Positions 23,346 through 35,265 of a stretch of DNA of 64,000 nt are shown in pieces. Below the pieces are notes generated by a model. That model did no database searches. It worked only from the letters and a program-made list of their open reading frames with translations, and was not told where the DNA came from. A program made the position numbers and the translations under genes. The stretch's first letter is position 1, and every line of letters begins with the position of its first letter. The stretch spans positions 39,748,210 to 39,812,209 of the forward strand of contig OU342633.1 in the NCBI GenBank assembly GCA_910589415.1, read 5' to 3'. Source of the DNA: Malachius bipustulatus (lineage: Eukaryota > Arthropoda > Insecta > Coleoptera > Melyridae).

Positions 23346-24420
23346 AAATTAAAATACAGAGTACGAATAAAACAAAAACAGACAATAAAGATAGCGTACA
23401 GATTGATGAATAGGAAATACTTATATGTTTCTATCTTCCAATAAGTCATCTTAACTTGATACTCCAATTATTATTTAAATTACTATTTATATACTTCAGT
23501 TTTATAAGTACCACACTTGATAGATATTTATTATTTATTGTGCAAACCTTTTGGGCTTTGTATAAATACTAATATGTTAAAAATAGGACATAAAATTATT
23601 ATAATAGCCAATAACTTAATTAGGTATATTGAAAGATAAATCATTTGATCAAGGAGAGCACCCAAGCGTGCGCCAAGTAGATGAGGTCGCTTCCTGTTAG
23701 TGTGATATGTACATAATATCCTCTTCAATTAAATTATTCGTCTCTATAGTCCTCTATAATTAGACGAAAAATGCAATCAATAATTAATTAATTAATTGTT
23801 GAATCAAAGCGGAAAACACGGAATTTTGTGTGGGTGTTGGGTGGTCGATGCATGGGTGAGTCTAAATCCAAAAAATGCGAGCTCCTACCCCTTGTGGAAA
23901 AGCCGTCATTTTTTGGTTTTAGGGGATTAATTTGGTTTTTGAATTTTACAATGTTAATTAAGTTTTTGTCAAAAAAGTGTAATTATTTGCTTTACGGAGA
24001 AAAAAAATTCTCTACAAATTTGCATCCATACTTTTTGCATTCTTGTATTTTTTAATTATAGTGTACCATGACAAGGTATTTAGATTTACTTTAATTATTG
24101 GGTCATGTGATAGTTCAAAAAACTAATTTTTGTTGAAAGTAAATCAAGTAGTGATTTATGGACAAAGTATGCACTCCAGAATGATTTTTTGAGCAGAATT
24201 GTATTTTTGTAAATGAATACTCGAATGAGCAGAATTATAAATAATACTCTCTAAAGGGAAGAATTATCGTGGAAGAAGGATGAAAAAAAAGAGGCTGTAG
24301 CTAGTAGGTATTTTTATATTTAATGTGTGTTGATATTTTTACTGACACAATTCAAAGAACATACAAATAACCATTTAAAAGTGCACATCAGTACATAGCT
24401 AGAATAGTAACTGGTAGTGT
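23346..24420. repeat. 3' spacer of cathepsin unit A (tandem-array spacer)
   Basis: Paralogous to 26245-28611 and 32540-35903 (both interrupted by insertions) and, more distantly, to 47880-48140. It includes a conserved GAATCAAAGCGGAAAACACG block (about 23803-23822) and a TTTGTCAAAAAAGTGTAATT block. No gene; the small frames here (23531, 23828) are shared spacer sequence. Confidence 0.7.
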
Positions 24421-26038
24421 TTATCTCAAATTAAAATCTTCATAAAAAACTGGAAACAGTGCGCTGTTGGTAACTCCACACATATTGTTCTTATTCCTGG
24501 CTAATCTCATATACCCCTTTTCGCCCCATCTCACACCCCATGAATTCTTAATGATCCAATAATCTTCAGCAGTACCAGTGCTATTGTCGCTCCCATAACC
24601 CACGACAACAGCGTCGTGATTAGTTTCATTACCACAAGTGGGATCGTCGAATATTCCCCCCATGTAGAGCTGGAACTTGGTGGCATCCAGCCCCACAGAA
24701 GCTGGTCCCGTCAAAGCAATAGAGTTTTTTAGGTAAAACTCGGCGTCTGATCGATTTGGAGTTATCTGGTCGTATTCCTCCAAATGGAAGACGTTCTGAG
24801 TAGAATTGTATTCGCAGGTGCCGTTGGTGTTATTGGGGTAAGTCTGGACAGAAGGCATGCCATCGTTCCTCAAGATGTGGTCGAAGGCACACAGATTGTC
24901 GGTGCAATCTTTCATGCAGTCAGAAAGATAGGTTTCGCTCAGAGGGATTAGCTTACCAGTTGCCAGAGCATAGCAGGTTTCGAAAGTGCTGGTCTGGAAA
25001 AAAAAAGCGTTAATAAAATTAGATACAATAAATCACTGATTCATCACTCGCTCTATTTGACGCGAGTTACAATTTACAGCCGCCAAATTATCCCTTTAAA
25101 TAGAATTCTTCCACTGATGGTAGCTAAACTAAGAAAAGACCGACCACAGTTTCGTCCCCAAAAATTGTGTTTTCATATTTATGTCATTTTGGCAAACAAG
25201 AAATTGAAATTATGGTTCCACGGTCACAATTTGGGCAAAAGAACATCTGGATTTAATTTTTGAGCGGAGGTTTCAAAAACTCTGTTTTCGGTTGATTTAT
25301 GGATCAATATATCCCGAGAAAAACTACCTACGTCTTATTTAATTTGATAAAATCGGCATTTTTAAGTAAATTTTACGTTCATACAGAAATATTCGAGACG
25401 CCGCAATAAAATTTGAAAAAGATATTTTTCAAAGTAATATGGTTATGTCCGATATCAATAATACACAATAACAGATTACTGGGGTTTTATTGAAATAAAT
25501 CTGAAAGACACTTACGACGCTAAAAATCCACGAAGCTCCTAAAGCTCCCTGGTCCTCAACTGGTGTGACGTATCCCGTGGTTCTCCAGTCCACGCTGTCT
25601 GGAAGTGGCGCTCCCGGTTTTAAGTTTATTCTCCTGTTTTTGTTTTGAGATTTCGAGACTGAATTTTCTGGTCTTTTCAGTGAGTTTTTGAATTCCTCTT
25701 CTGTCATATCAGCGAACTGATTGACGCCCAACTTGTACGAAACCAGTCCTTTCTGGTACAACTTATTATGTCTTGAGATTTTTTCTAGATTTTCTTGGAA
25801 AATGCGGAAGCGCTTTTGCTCCTCTTCTGTTGAATATTTCTTCTCATATGTTTCCTGTTTTTTTTTTTAAATAATTGTTTTCATAATTTCTATTATAATA
25901 AATATTCATAATTTACAAAATTAATTATAAATTACTTACCGTAAAAGAGCTCCACTGTGAGATTAATTCTTCTTCTACGTTTGGTCTAGCTTGCGCAAAA
26001 ACAAATAAGATTGGCAGTAGTAAAATAAACGAATTCAT
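24421..26038 (-). CDS. Cathepsin L-like protein, copy A, catalytic Cys replaced by Ser
   Basis: Three exons on the minus strand: 26038-25940, 25854-25516 and 24993-24421, with GT-AG introns, all in phase 0. The product is 336 aa, the usual cathepsin L length. It has a signal peptide (residues 1 to about 17), an I29 propeptide with ERFNIN-type spacing (EEQKRFRIFQENLEKISRHN) and LGVNQFADMT, then a papain-fold domain. Gln19 is present (EDQG), but the next motif reads ALGASWIFS: Cys22 is Leu and the nucleophile Cys25 is Ser (residue 141). The His (NHDAVVVGYG, residue 272) and Asn (IIKNSWG, residue 296) remain. It is predicted to be secreted or lysosomal. Ordinary cysteine peptidase activity is unlikely; silicateins are the known papain-fold family with Ser at this position. 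It could be a binding or scaffold pseudoenzyme. A TATA box lies about 110 bp upstream of the ATG. Confidence 0.92.
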
Positions 26039-26147
26039 GGTTTTACTTTTTATGAATTAAATAATTAATTAATATGAATTTAATGCGATAGGTAATAAGT
26101 ATGTATATAGGTGGATACTTCCTTCGCTACTGCAATTTTTTTCTCAA

Positions 26148-26155
26148 TTTTTATA
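26148..26155 (-). promoter_or_regulatory. TATA box of cathepsin copy A
   Basis: TATAAAAA on the minus strand, about 110 bp before the ATG. The same box and the downstream TTGCAGTAGCGAAGGAAG stretch are conserved in copy B and the relic, and in diverged form in copy C. Transcription probably starts near the GCAGT about 25-30 bp downstream. Confidence 0.65.
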
Positions 26156-26472
26156 CATATATGTATATTTCTTATCAGATTAAGTAGAACTTCCTGAAAT
26201 TTAAAACTTTTTTACATACATAATATAGATATGTATATTGACGAAAATATTAAAATACAGATTACGAATAAAACAAAAACAGACAATAAAGATAGCGTAC
26301 AGATTGATCAATTATTGGAAATACTTATGTTTCTATCTTTAGTCTTCCAATAAGTCATCTTAACTTGACACTCCAATTATTATTTAAATTATTACTTATA
26401 TACTTCAGTTATAAGTACCAATTGATAGATTTTTATTTATTGTGTAAACCTTTTGGGCTTTGTATAAATACT

Positions 26473-27080
26473 ACTCCTCCTGTAGGTTTCCCGCACTATG
26501 ATCTTCTTGCTGAGTTTAACTTCAACAGTCTTGAAGCGAGACGTACGTACACCTCTGTGCGTTTCCTTTGGGGTTTGTTGAATGGACGCATTGACTCTCC
26601 TGAAATCCTTTCCCAGATTTCTTTCCATGCTCCCCAAGTTACACTTAGGCAACAACAACTTCTGCGAGTTCAAACCGCGAGGACAAATACTCTTTTGTTT
26701 TCTCCTTTAAATCGTATGTGTGACATTGCTAATAGGGTTGATGGAAACCTTGATCTGTTTTCGTGTAGCGAACTTCAACTTAGACGATTTTTACTGGCGG
26801 TGTCTAGTTCTTCTAGTCCTTAGGTTGCCTTTACTTTCATTTATTTCTTTTTTTTTGTTGATTCTTTTTTTTAACTTACCACATTGACCTGATATAGCCT
26901 GCCTCACCAGCTGATGTTCGAGTAGTCACAAGTAGTCTTTATGCTTTTTTTTTAATATTGTAAACTCTTCATTACATTTCTAATTTCATATTGTAGTAAG
27001 TTTATATTAATTTGTGTACTTTTCCCCATCCGATATAAGCCATTGGCTTGTTGATGGGAGTATTAAATAAATAAATAAAT
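26473..27080 (+). mobile_element. 5'-truncated LINE, 3' end only
   Basis: Inserted in the spacer between units A and B: the paralogous spacer at about 23565 reads ATAAATACTAATATGTTAAA without interruption, whereas here about 600 bp intervene. It encodes the last ~115 residues of a LINE reverse-transcriptase ORF (ending 26823): RRTYTSVRFLWGLLNGRID, RTNTLLFSPLNR, a typical Jockey/CR1-type C-terminus. A 3' UTR and an (AAAT)n tail at about 27063-27080 follow. The ORF is 5'-truncated and non-functional. Confidence 0.8.
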
Positions 27081-28611
27081 AAACTAATATTTTAAAAATA
27101 GGCCATAAAATTATCATAATAGCCAATAACTTAATTAGGTATATTGAAAGATAAATCATTTGATCAAGGAGAGCACCCAAGTGCCAAGCGGATTAGGTCG
27201 CTTCCGGTTAGTGTGATATGTAGAACATAATATCTTGTTCAAATATTCGTCTAGTCCTCTATAATTAGACGAAAAATGCAATCAATAATTATTAATTAAT
27301 TGTTGAATCAAAGCGGGAAACACGGAATTTTGTGTGGATGTTGGGTGGTCGATGCATTGGTGAGTCTAAATCCAAAAATGCGAACTCCTACCCCTTGTGG
27401 AAAAGCCGCCATTTTTTGGTTTTAGGGGATTAATTTGGTTTTTGCATAAACATGTTAGCAGAGTCTCTCCCGAGTTTCTGGGCGTACCGAGGTTGGGAGG
27501 GTTTTTTAGTTAACATAGAGTATAGAGTCCATCGGATCGCCCCTTAGAAAGTTCGTGTTTCTATAGTGTCGATTTTTTGACACACTCGTCAACTTGAAAC
27601 CTCTTTTGCGTTATTTTTCTCTCCAACAAGCGATCCCGAAGCATGAAATTATTGCTTATGACAAGCTCGGGCATTGGAAATTTTGCTACAGGACGAATTG
27701 GACAATGGAAATTACAAAACTGCAAGCAATTTTTTGTCGTACCAGTCTGCGTTCTCCAGATATAACTGTCAAAAGTTGAAAAAAATGCGATTTTTAGACT
27801 TAAAAAAATGTTGTCTTCGTACAGAGTGCACATTTTTGAAAAAATTCTTTTGCGATTATAATGAAGACTACGTCAGACGACATAAATTTTGAAAAGTTCA
27901 GAACTGTAATCGGTTCTTCTGTAGCTCTCATCGTCTTCAAGATACACAATTCAAGTCCTGGCGTCGAACGTCATTTAACAGGCGATGCTCGGAGCATGAG
28001 ATTTTTGCATTCAAGTTTACAGACAATGTCCATCGGATGACTCCCTAGAAACTACTTGGTTGTATTTGTATTTACTCTTTCAATTTTTTTTTCAGCAGCA
28101 CCTAAGGACGATGCGGTCCAGAATCAACAGACATATGCGTGTCAGCATACCCTTGCCTAGTTTCGTCGCCTATCGAGCTACGTAAGAACCATGAGCTTTT
28201 TTTGAATTAATTATTTTATTTATTATCTTTATTTTTGAATTTATTTTGAGAGTTCCCTTTAATTTTTTTCCTATAAAGGTACAAATTTTAGGTACAAAGG
28301 TACAAAAATTTATGATTTCAGAGTTCAATTGTTTTTTCAATGCATGCTTTAATGCACAGGCTTTAATTTTTTCTTCATGAGCCTAGACTAGAAAACTTCG
28401 TATTCTGTCTGTATCTCTCCAAGTTGTAATGATATTCTCGAAAGGGAAGAATTATTGTGGAAGAGGGATGAAAAAAGAGGTTGCAGCTAGTAGGTATTTT
28501 TATATATAATGTGTTGATATTTACTGACACAATTCAAAGAACGTACAAATAACTTTTTAAAAATGCACAGTACATAGCTAGAATAGTAACTGCGTACATA
28601 TTTATCTCAAA
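27081..28611. other. Spacer of unit B with a roughly 1-kb replaced segment
   Basis: 27081-27440 matches the unit A spacer. From about 27441 to 28435 unrelated sequence replaces what is about 385 bp in unit A, after which homology resumes at GAAAGGGAAGAATTATTG. The novel segment has two partly similar halves (TCCATCGGAT at about 27531 and 28030; AGCATGAAATT and AGCATGAGATT). No transposase or gene is recognised in it. Confidence 0.55.
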
Positions 28612-31600
28612 TTAAAAAACTGGAAACAGGGCGCTATTGGTAACTCCACACATATTGTTCTTATTCCTGGCTAATCTCATATACCCCTTTTCACCCCAAC
28701 TCACACCCCATGAATTCTTAATGATCCAATAATCTTCAGCAGTACCAGTGCTGTTGTCGCTCCCATAACCCACGACAACAGCGTCGTGATTATGTTCATT
28801 ACCACAAGCGGGATCGTCGAAAATTCCCCCCATGTAGAGTTGGAACTTGGTGGCATCCAGCCCTACAGAAGATGGTCCCGTCGAAACAATAAACATTTTT
28901 AGGTAAATCTCGTCGTCTGGTAGATTTGGAGTTATCTGGTCGTATCCCTCAAAATTGTAAACGTTTTGACTACGGTTGAATTCGCAGGTGCCGTTGGTGT
29001 TATTGGGGTAAGTCTGGACAGAAGGCATGCCATCGTTCAACAAGATGTGGTCGAAGGCACACAGATTGTCGGTGCAATCTTTCATGCAGTCTGAAAGATA
29101 GGTTTCGCTCAGAGGGATTAGCTTACCAGTTGCCAGAGCATAGCAGGTTTCGAAAGTGCTGGTCTGGAAAAAATAGAACGTTAATAAATTTAGATACAAT
29201 AAATCACTGGTTCATCACCCGCTCCATTTGACGCGAGTTACTATCTACAGCCGTCAGATTATCCTTATCCCCTTAAACAGAACTCTTCCACGGGTTGCTA
29301 GACCAAGAAAAAATCGACCATTGTTTCATCCCCAAAAATTATGTTTTCATACTTTTGTATTTTCATTTTGTTAGACAAGAAATTGAAATTATGGTTCAAC
29401 GGCCACAATTTATTCAGAAGAACATCTGGATTTTTTTACGGAAGTTTCAAAAACCTGTTTTTGTGCAACTGCCGTTAAAAGTCACACTTTTAACGACAGT
29501 TGACAGTGTTAAATTTGATTGTTTACATGGAAGCGTGTAAAAAATATTTTTTCTTCAAACGTCAGTAAATCAGACATTACTCGACTCAGTAGCCGGTCTC
29601 AAAGTTTCACTTTTCCTCCGCCGGAGCTAAAGTGTTGCCAAGCAACACTTTACCTCCGCCGGAGCTAAAGTGGTGCCATAGCAACATCAACATACAAACA
29701 CATACCTATATTAAGAATCAACTATTGAAATTTTATTAATGTAGGCCCGTATATTCATCAATAAAATTCAACCTAAGATATGAAAACTCTCTAGTTTATT
29801 ATTATCTAATAAGGTTAAAAGGAATTTGGTATTAATCAAACATAATCTTTGGAAAATCTACACCGAAACGAAGTAATTCTGTGAAACGTCATAATTATAC
29901 CCGAAGCCGGACGGTCGACAGTCGGCTTCAGTCGAGTCGAGCTCGTGCTCGGCTCAGTCGGTTCAAACGTCAGAAAAAAGTTGGGTTATTGCGAGGTAAA
30001 CAAAAATAATTATTATTCCGTATTGAAGTTTGAATATTGAACACAAGGATAATAATTATAACCATATACCTAGGTACATAAAGGAATCCAACATCTTATA
30101 TTTTTATTATTAGGTAGGTATTAGTGTACAGTTATTGGTACCTACCTACAATGACCTACATATTTAACATTCAACTTCTGACTGACTGGCATCATCATTA
30201 ACAGAAAATGAAAAAATTGACCAAGCAGGGTCTAGCAAGAGGTAGGTAGATGTTATCATTAATTTTATAACTTACTTACAAACTTTTATAACGTTTTTAA
30301 TTTTGATTTTGCGATGCTTAGTATAGTCCAATAAAGTCTAAAAAGTCATACGTATCGATTAAGAATACACATCCTTTTGATAGTTCGATTTATTTTGTTT
30401 CATGTACGTGTTTTTATAGTAACCGTCCAGTTTGTCTAAACACTCCATCCCGCATAAATAAGTATACGTCAACATTGGTTTTGAATGAGAATTAAATGCA
30501 CAACACACAGGATAGAATGTCATTACGTGAATAAATTTTATGTAGTTGTCAGTGGATCTCAAACTGACGTAAGCGGTTCAATTCATTTTTTGAATGATTC
30601 CTTCAATAATTACGCTCGTTCACAACTTGACAATTAACTGTTTGACATTTTCTGGTGAAATTAAAAATATTAATTCGGACGGTCAGTAAGACGTCACATC
30701 TGACTTTTTAAAGTTAATCCTACTATAGTTTAGTTACATAATTATTATTTTATTATTTTTCTTTAATAATTTCAATAATAATTTCTCGATGTTCACTGAC
30801 GTTGATGACAGTGTCAATTTGACAGCGCCGCGTTTCTATAGAAGCAGCCCATACTCCATATTCACCTACTTATACCAGTCCAAACCTTTTGAAAATTCGC
30901 TTTCCTTCAATTAAAAATGATGTTCTTGCTTAAATTTGCCCACGTTTGAAGAAAAAATAGTATATTTTATTTGGAGGAAAAGTGACTTTTCATGGCTTGC
31001 TCTCTATTATCAGCCTCACTTCGTTCGGCTGATAAACACGAGCGCGCCATGAAAAGTGTCACTTTCCCTCCGTATAAAATAATATACTATTGTAACAGTG
31101 TTAAAAAGACACAACACTCGTGTTAAAAGTAATTCTATCTACTTTTTCTGTACTTACATTCTCTTTTTAAACTACATTTTCTCATGATGAAATCAGACAA
31201 AATTGTAGGCAATAAGATTTTTTCAGATTCTTTTTATTACTGGCAAACATATTAATAAAAAATAAGTAGGTACCTAGTCAAGAATTCAAGACAATAATAA
31301 TTGTTCAGAAATTGCGATTAATAATAATATTATAGCGTCTTTTTTGTTTGTATACACGCATTTGTTAGTAACCATAGCGTCGGCAACGGTTGCTATGCAT
31401 AGTTCTAAATTCATCAATTTTATTATCAAAATAGAGCAGTTTTACAAAAACCATTGTATGATATTCGTCTTAAAAGTGATTTTATCATGTTCGTGAAATT
31501 TGTTCAATTCGCTCTGCTATGTTTCGCTCATTTCTCAAACCTTTTCACTCACAAAATAAAACTTCACTTTTAACACTAATATCATAAATAGCTATTTCGG

Positions 31601-32320
31601 TTGATTTATGGGTCAATATACAAAGAGAAAAACTACCTACGTCTTATTTAATGTGATAAAATCGGCCTATTTAAGTAAATTTGCCGTTTATGCAAAACTA
31701 TTCGAAACGCCACAATAAAATTTGAAAAAGAAATTTTTCAAACTAATACGGTTATCCGATATCAATACACAATAACCGATTACTGAGGTTTTTTTAAATA
31801 AATGTGAAAGACACTTACGACGCTAAAAATCCACGAAGCTCCTAAAGCTCCCTGGTCCTCAACTGGTGTGACGTATCCCGTGGTTCTCCAGTCCAAGCTG
31901 TCTGGAAGTGACACTTCCGGTTTTAAATTTATTCTCCTGTTTTTATTTTGAAATTTCGAGGCTAAATTTTCTGGTCTTTTCAGTGAGTTTTTGAATTCCT
32001 CTTCTGTCATATCAGCGAACTGATTGACGCCCAGCTTGTACGAAACCAGTCCTTTCTGGTACAACTTATTATGTCTTGAGATTTTTTCTAGATTTTCTTG
32101 GAAAATGTGGTAGCGCTTTTGCTCCTCTGCTGTTGAATATTTCTTCTCAAATGTTTCCTGTTTATTATAATAATTGTTTAAATATATTTAAATTTGCACA
32201 ATTAATTTTAAGTTAACTTACCGTAAAAGAGCTCCACTGTGAGATTAATTCTTCTTGTACGTTTGGTCTAGCTTGCGCCAAAACAAATAATATTGGCAGT
32301 AGTAAAATAATCGAATTCAT
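28612..32320 (-). CDS. Cathepsin L-like protein, copy B, Cys-to-Ser, enlarged intron
   Basis: Exons 32320-32222, 32157-31819 and 29163-28612, same phases as copy A. The product is 329 aa. It begins MNSIILLLPILFVLAQ (signal peptide), has the same I29 propeptide and LGVNQFADMT, and the same altered active site, ALGASWIFS, with Ser in place of the nucleophile Cys. NHDAVVVGYG and KNSWG are intact. The C-terminus is shorter than in copies A and C: the sequence ends PVF and a stop, because a deletion of about 11 bp removed the codons for YEDF and brought a TAA into frame. Intron 2 is 2.65 kb, against about 0.5 kb in A and C, owing to an insertion at about 29463-31598. All splice sites are intact, so the gene could be expressed. 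Confidence 0.88.
29463..31598. mobile_element. 2.1-kb insertion in intron 2 of copy B
   Basis: The intron sequence AAAACTCTGTTTTCGGTTGA (copy A, about 25276) is split here after about 29462 and resumes at about 31599 (ATTTCGGTTGATTTATGGG). The inserted DNA begins TGTGCAACTGCCGTTAAAAG and ends near TTTTAACACTAATATC. It contains a duplicated CTCCGCCGGAGCTAAAGTG motif (about 29617 and 29652) and a 135-bp hairpin at about 30957-31090. No transposase frame is visible and clear TIRs were not found. A large non-autonomous element is the best guess. Confidence 0.65.
30957..31090. repeat. Hairpin with paired CATGAAAAGTG motifs
   Basis: TAGTATATTTTATTTGGAGG on the left pairs with the reverse complement at 31070-31090. 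Inside, AAAAGTGACTTTTCATGGC pairs with GCGCCATGAAAAGTGTCACT, and the loop is TCAGCC...GGCTGA. It is a nested palindrome within the copy B intron insertion. Confidence 0.7.
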
Positions 32321-32441
32321 GGTTTTAATTTTTATGAATTAACTAATTAATTAATATCAATTTAATGTGATAGGTAGGTATAGGTAGGTAAGTATGTAAA
32401 TATAGGTGGATACTTCCTTCGCTACTGCAATTCTTTCTCCA

Positions 32442-32449
32442 TTTTTATA
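32442..32449 (-). promoter_or_regulatory. TATA box of cathepsin copy B
   Basis: TATAAAAA (minus strand), about 120 bp upstream of the ATG at 32320, in the same context as in copy A. Confidence 0.65.
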
Positions 32450-33209
32450 CATATATGTATATTTCTTATCAGATTAAATAGAACTTCCTGAACTTTAAAT
32501 AATATTTACATATATGTATAACATCATAGGTATATTTCCAATAAGTCATCTTATTGGAAGACTTGATACTCCAATTATTATTTAAATTATTACTTATATA
32601 CTTCAGTTATAAGTACCACTTGATAAATATTTATTTATTGTGCAAACCTTTTGGGCTTTGTATAAATACTAATATTTTAAAAAAGGACATAAAATTAATT
32701 ATTATAATAGCCAATAATAATAATAATAATAATGTTTATTGCATCGCCTCATACCACATACATGTAAATATATACAATAATATACAACAAATAAACGATA
32801 GTTAGATAACTTACATGATGTGCCAAATAGGGTGCAAAAGGCACTGGTTCAGTCGCCTCTTTTGAGGTTTCTGGTCTTCCACCAACCCCTGAATCTTAAC
32901 CTAATCCCAACACAATAATTATCCCTATCATATAAACTACAAAAAACGACCCTAAACTAAACAAAAGGAAGAATATGAAAATATAAACGTAATTTAATGT
33001 ATTATACTTAATGAGAATTTAAAACTAAATACATACAACACCCACAAGGACCGGAGGACGCTACCCACATGAGTTATACCACATATCGCATTGCCTATCA
33101 AATAACAAGTTCAATATTTGTCACAATTTCCCGTAGCAACGACGTATGACAATGAGATTCCGCAACATGGAGTAAATGAATCAACCCAGCGTATCCGTGA
33201 GTTCCGTGA

Positions 33210-35257
33210 CTATATGAAGGAGATGGACTGTAAAGCTCTTTTAGAAAAATTGCCGGAGGGCGGCGGGCTGTGCTTATTGTTCATGCAAAAGCCTTTTTTT
33301 GTGTTTAATTTTGAATTTGAGAGCGCTAAGCAATTTATAGTCGGTGGGAATATTGTTATACAAACTGAATGCCAGGTACGTGAATGATTTTTTTTAAATT
33401 TGAGTTCTGTGTTTGGGACAGTGAATAAGATTTTTGCGCCTGACATTCAGATTATGTATGTCAGTTCTGAATTTGATCTTCCTGTAAAGATAGCTTGGTT
33501 TTTTTTCGATTAGTACTTTATGTATTAGGACAACAGTGTGATGACGCAGCCTGTTGTACATGTTGAGCCAGTTAGCCGACTTCAATTTGTGGGAAATTCG
33601 GTCGTATTTTCTGATCAAATAAATGAATCTCATAGCGAATTCGAGTTGGCTGCACTTGCTCGGAGCGAGATCGATCTGTCTCTGAATCAGTTCTGCCCAG
33701 AATTCTGCTCCAGTCCGGAGCAGAATTTTCGCATTTCGACTCCGTATGGAACCGAACTGTGTCAGGTCAGGCCAGAACCAGAACCAGAGCCAGAGCGCCA
33801 GGCACCGGTGCAGTGCAGTGTGCAATCCAGTCTCCCTCCAGTCTGCATTTTCGTATAGCCTTCTACCTATCCCTATATCCTATACCTATCACGGTTGTTT
33901 GTTGTTTGTTATTATAAGTTGTACTTAATACAATACGTAAATTAAATGATCTTATCCACAAATTTTTGATGTAAGGAATTACTAGGAATCAGTAAAGGAA
34001 TCAGAAGTTAATTTTCCCGCTATTTCTAACCTCTAAATTTACGGGAGTGCACCGTTGCACCGTCAAATCTGACGGTGCAGTTTTTCTTGCTCCGGGACAG
34101 TTCTGCCATACGACTCGAACATATTTTCCTATGCACTGCCAGAGAGCAATTGTAACTCGAACACAATTACGATATGCACCGCTAGAGTTCACTTTAACTC
34201 GAATACGATTACGAAAAGCACTGGAACAGAGTCCTACAAATCGAACACGAAATTCCGTCTCGGTGCGCACCCGGAGCAGAAAAGTGCAGTAACTCGAATT
34301 CGCCATCAGACAGGAATTTTGAACTCTCTGGACTCTGCCATGCCAAGCTCGTGACAAAAAGGTTCCATAGACTTGGTAACAGTAATTGAAGTTTGATAAA
34401 ATGAGACTATCGCACAACATTCTTTTTGTCTCACAGCTGAGGAAGTGTCTACTGCTATATAATAGCTTAAGTTTATGAAAGGAGTTTTGTATCAATTTCT
34501 TTACATGCAGATCGAATTTTAAGCTTGAATCGATGATAACACCCAGATTTTTTGCAGAATCCGCTAGATTCAGAGTCTGGTCACCTACTCTGATCCTGAG
34601 CCGACCCTTCACATATGACACAGCCTCTGCTGGACCAAACACCAAAACAGATGATTTTTTGGGGTTAATTTTAAGGGAATGTTTTTCGGCTGCCGCCAGC
34701 AGGGCATTCAAATCATTGTTAATTTTTAAGTTGGCATCTGTCAGTTCCTCAGGTGGAAAGGATAAATATAATTGGGTGTCGATCAGCGTAAAAGTGGTGA
34801 CTGCAGTGAGAAATGTTATCTTGTAGGTCAGATGTATATATCGCATACAATAATGGAGATAAAATTGAGCCCTGAGGCACACCACTCATATTCCGCAACA
34901 CGGAGGAACATTGGCCATTCAGTTTCACACGCTGGGATCTATCATCAAGAAAGCTATGAACAAGTTTTATCGAATCTCTAGATAGTCCCAGATAATTTAA
35001 TTTAGCAAGCAACAGCTGGTGATTGATAGTGTCGAAAGCTTTTGTGAAGTCCAACAACACTAGCACTGTAACCCTCTTGGAGTCATAAGCTCTCAGAATG
35101 TCGTCTAGAATGGTAAGTAAAGCAGTTGAGCAACTATGACCAGCTCTGAAACCCGACTGATTCTCTGGTAGCAAATTGGACGAGTCTACATATTTCGAGA
35201 GCTGTTTGAACATAATTCGCTCGAGAATCTTGGAGAAAATAGGTAATATACTCAAGG
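33210..35257 (-). pseudogene. LINE reverse transcriptase, broken
   Basis: Read on the minus strand from 35257: fingers and palm with SGFRAGHSCSTALL, LLDFTKAFDTINHQLL and GVPQGSILSPLLYAIYTSDL, then a frameshift just at the catalytic YADD block (HFYAD in one frame, DTQLYLSF in the next). Thumb region with INPKKSSVLVFG and KNLGVIIDSSLKFD follows. The coding sequence is cut after RVQRVQNSCL by the 673-bp insertion and resumes (RFIYLIRKYDRISHKL) below 33633, decaying with stops after about 33394. It resembles Jockey/CR1-superfamily RTs. It is non-functional. Confidence 0.85.
33633..34305. mobile_element. 673-bp DNA element nested in LINE, TCA duplication
   Basis: The termini T(A/G)GCGAATTCGAGTT are inverted (33633 and 34305) and the flanks are TCA (33630-33632 and 34306-34308). 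Removing the insert plus one TCA restores the LINE frame across NSCL-RFIY, so the boundaries are supported by protein continuity. Inside are a GAACCAGAGC repeat and several GAATACGA / TCGAACACGA-type repeats, but no transposase. The superfamily is uncertain. Confidence 0.8.
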
Positions 35258-35265
35258 GCCAATAA

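Larger units (their letters stand above)
32718..35257 (-). mobile_element. 5'-truncated LINE with 8-bp target duplication
   Basis: A minus-strand LINE: its (ATT)n tail is at 32718-32733 and its 5' truncation point at about 35257. GCCAATAA flanks both sides (32710-32717 and 35258-35265), matching the single copy in the paralogous spacer (about 23608). It encodes part of a reverse transcriptase and has been interrupted at 33633-34305 by a DNA element with a TCA duplication. Without that insert the LINE sequence is about 1.87 kb. Confidence 0.88.

Noticed and set aside
33118..33858. Plus-strand frames with exon-like borders (donor CAGGTACGTG at about 33374), considered as a two-exon gene
   Set aside because: They overlap the antisense of the LINE reverse transcriptase C-terminus and a nested DNA element, which explain the sequence fully.
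34001..34330. C-terminal extension of the LINE frame with several EFRVR/RVRV segments
   Set aside because: This part is translated from the nested 673-bp insertion, not from the LINE.
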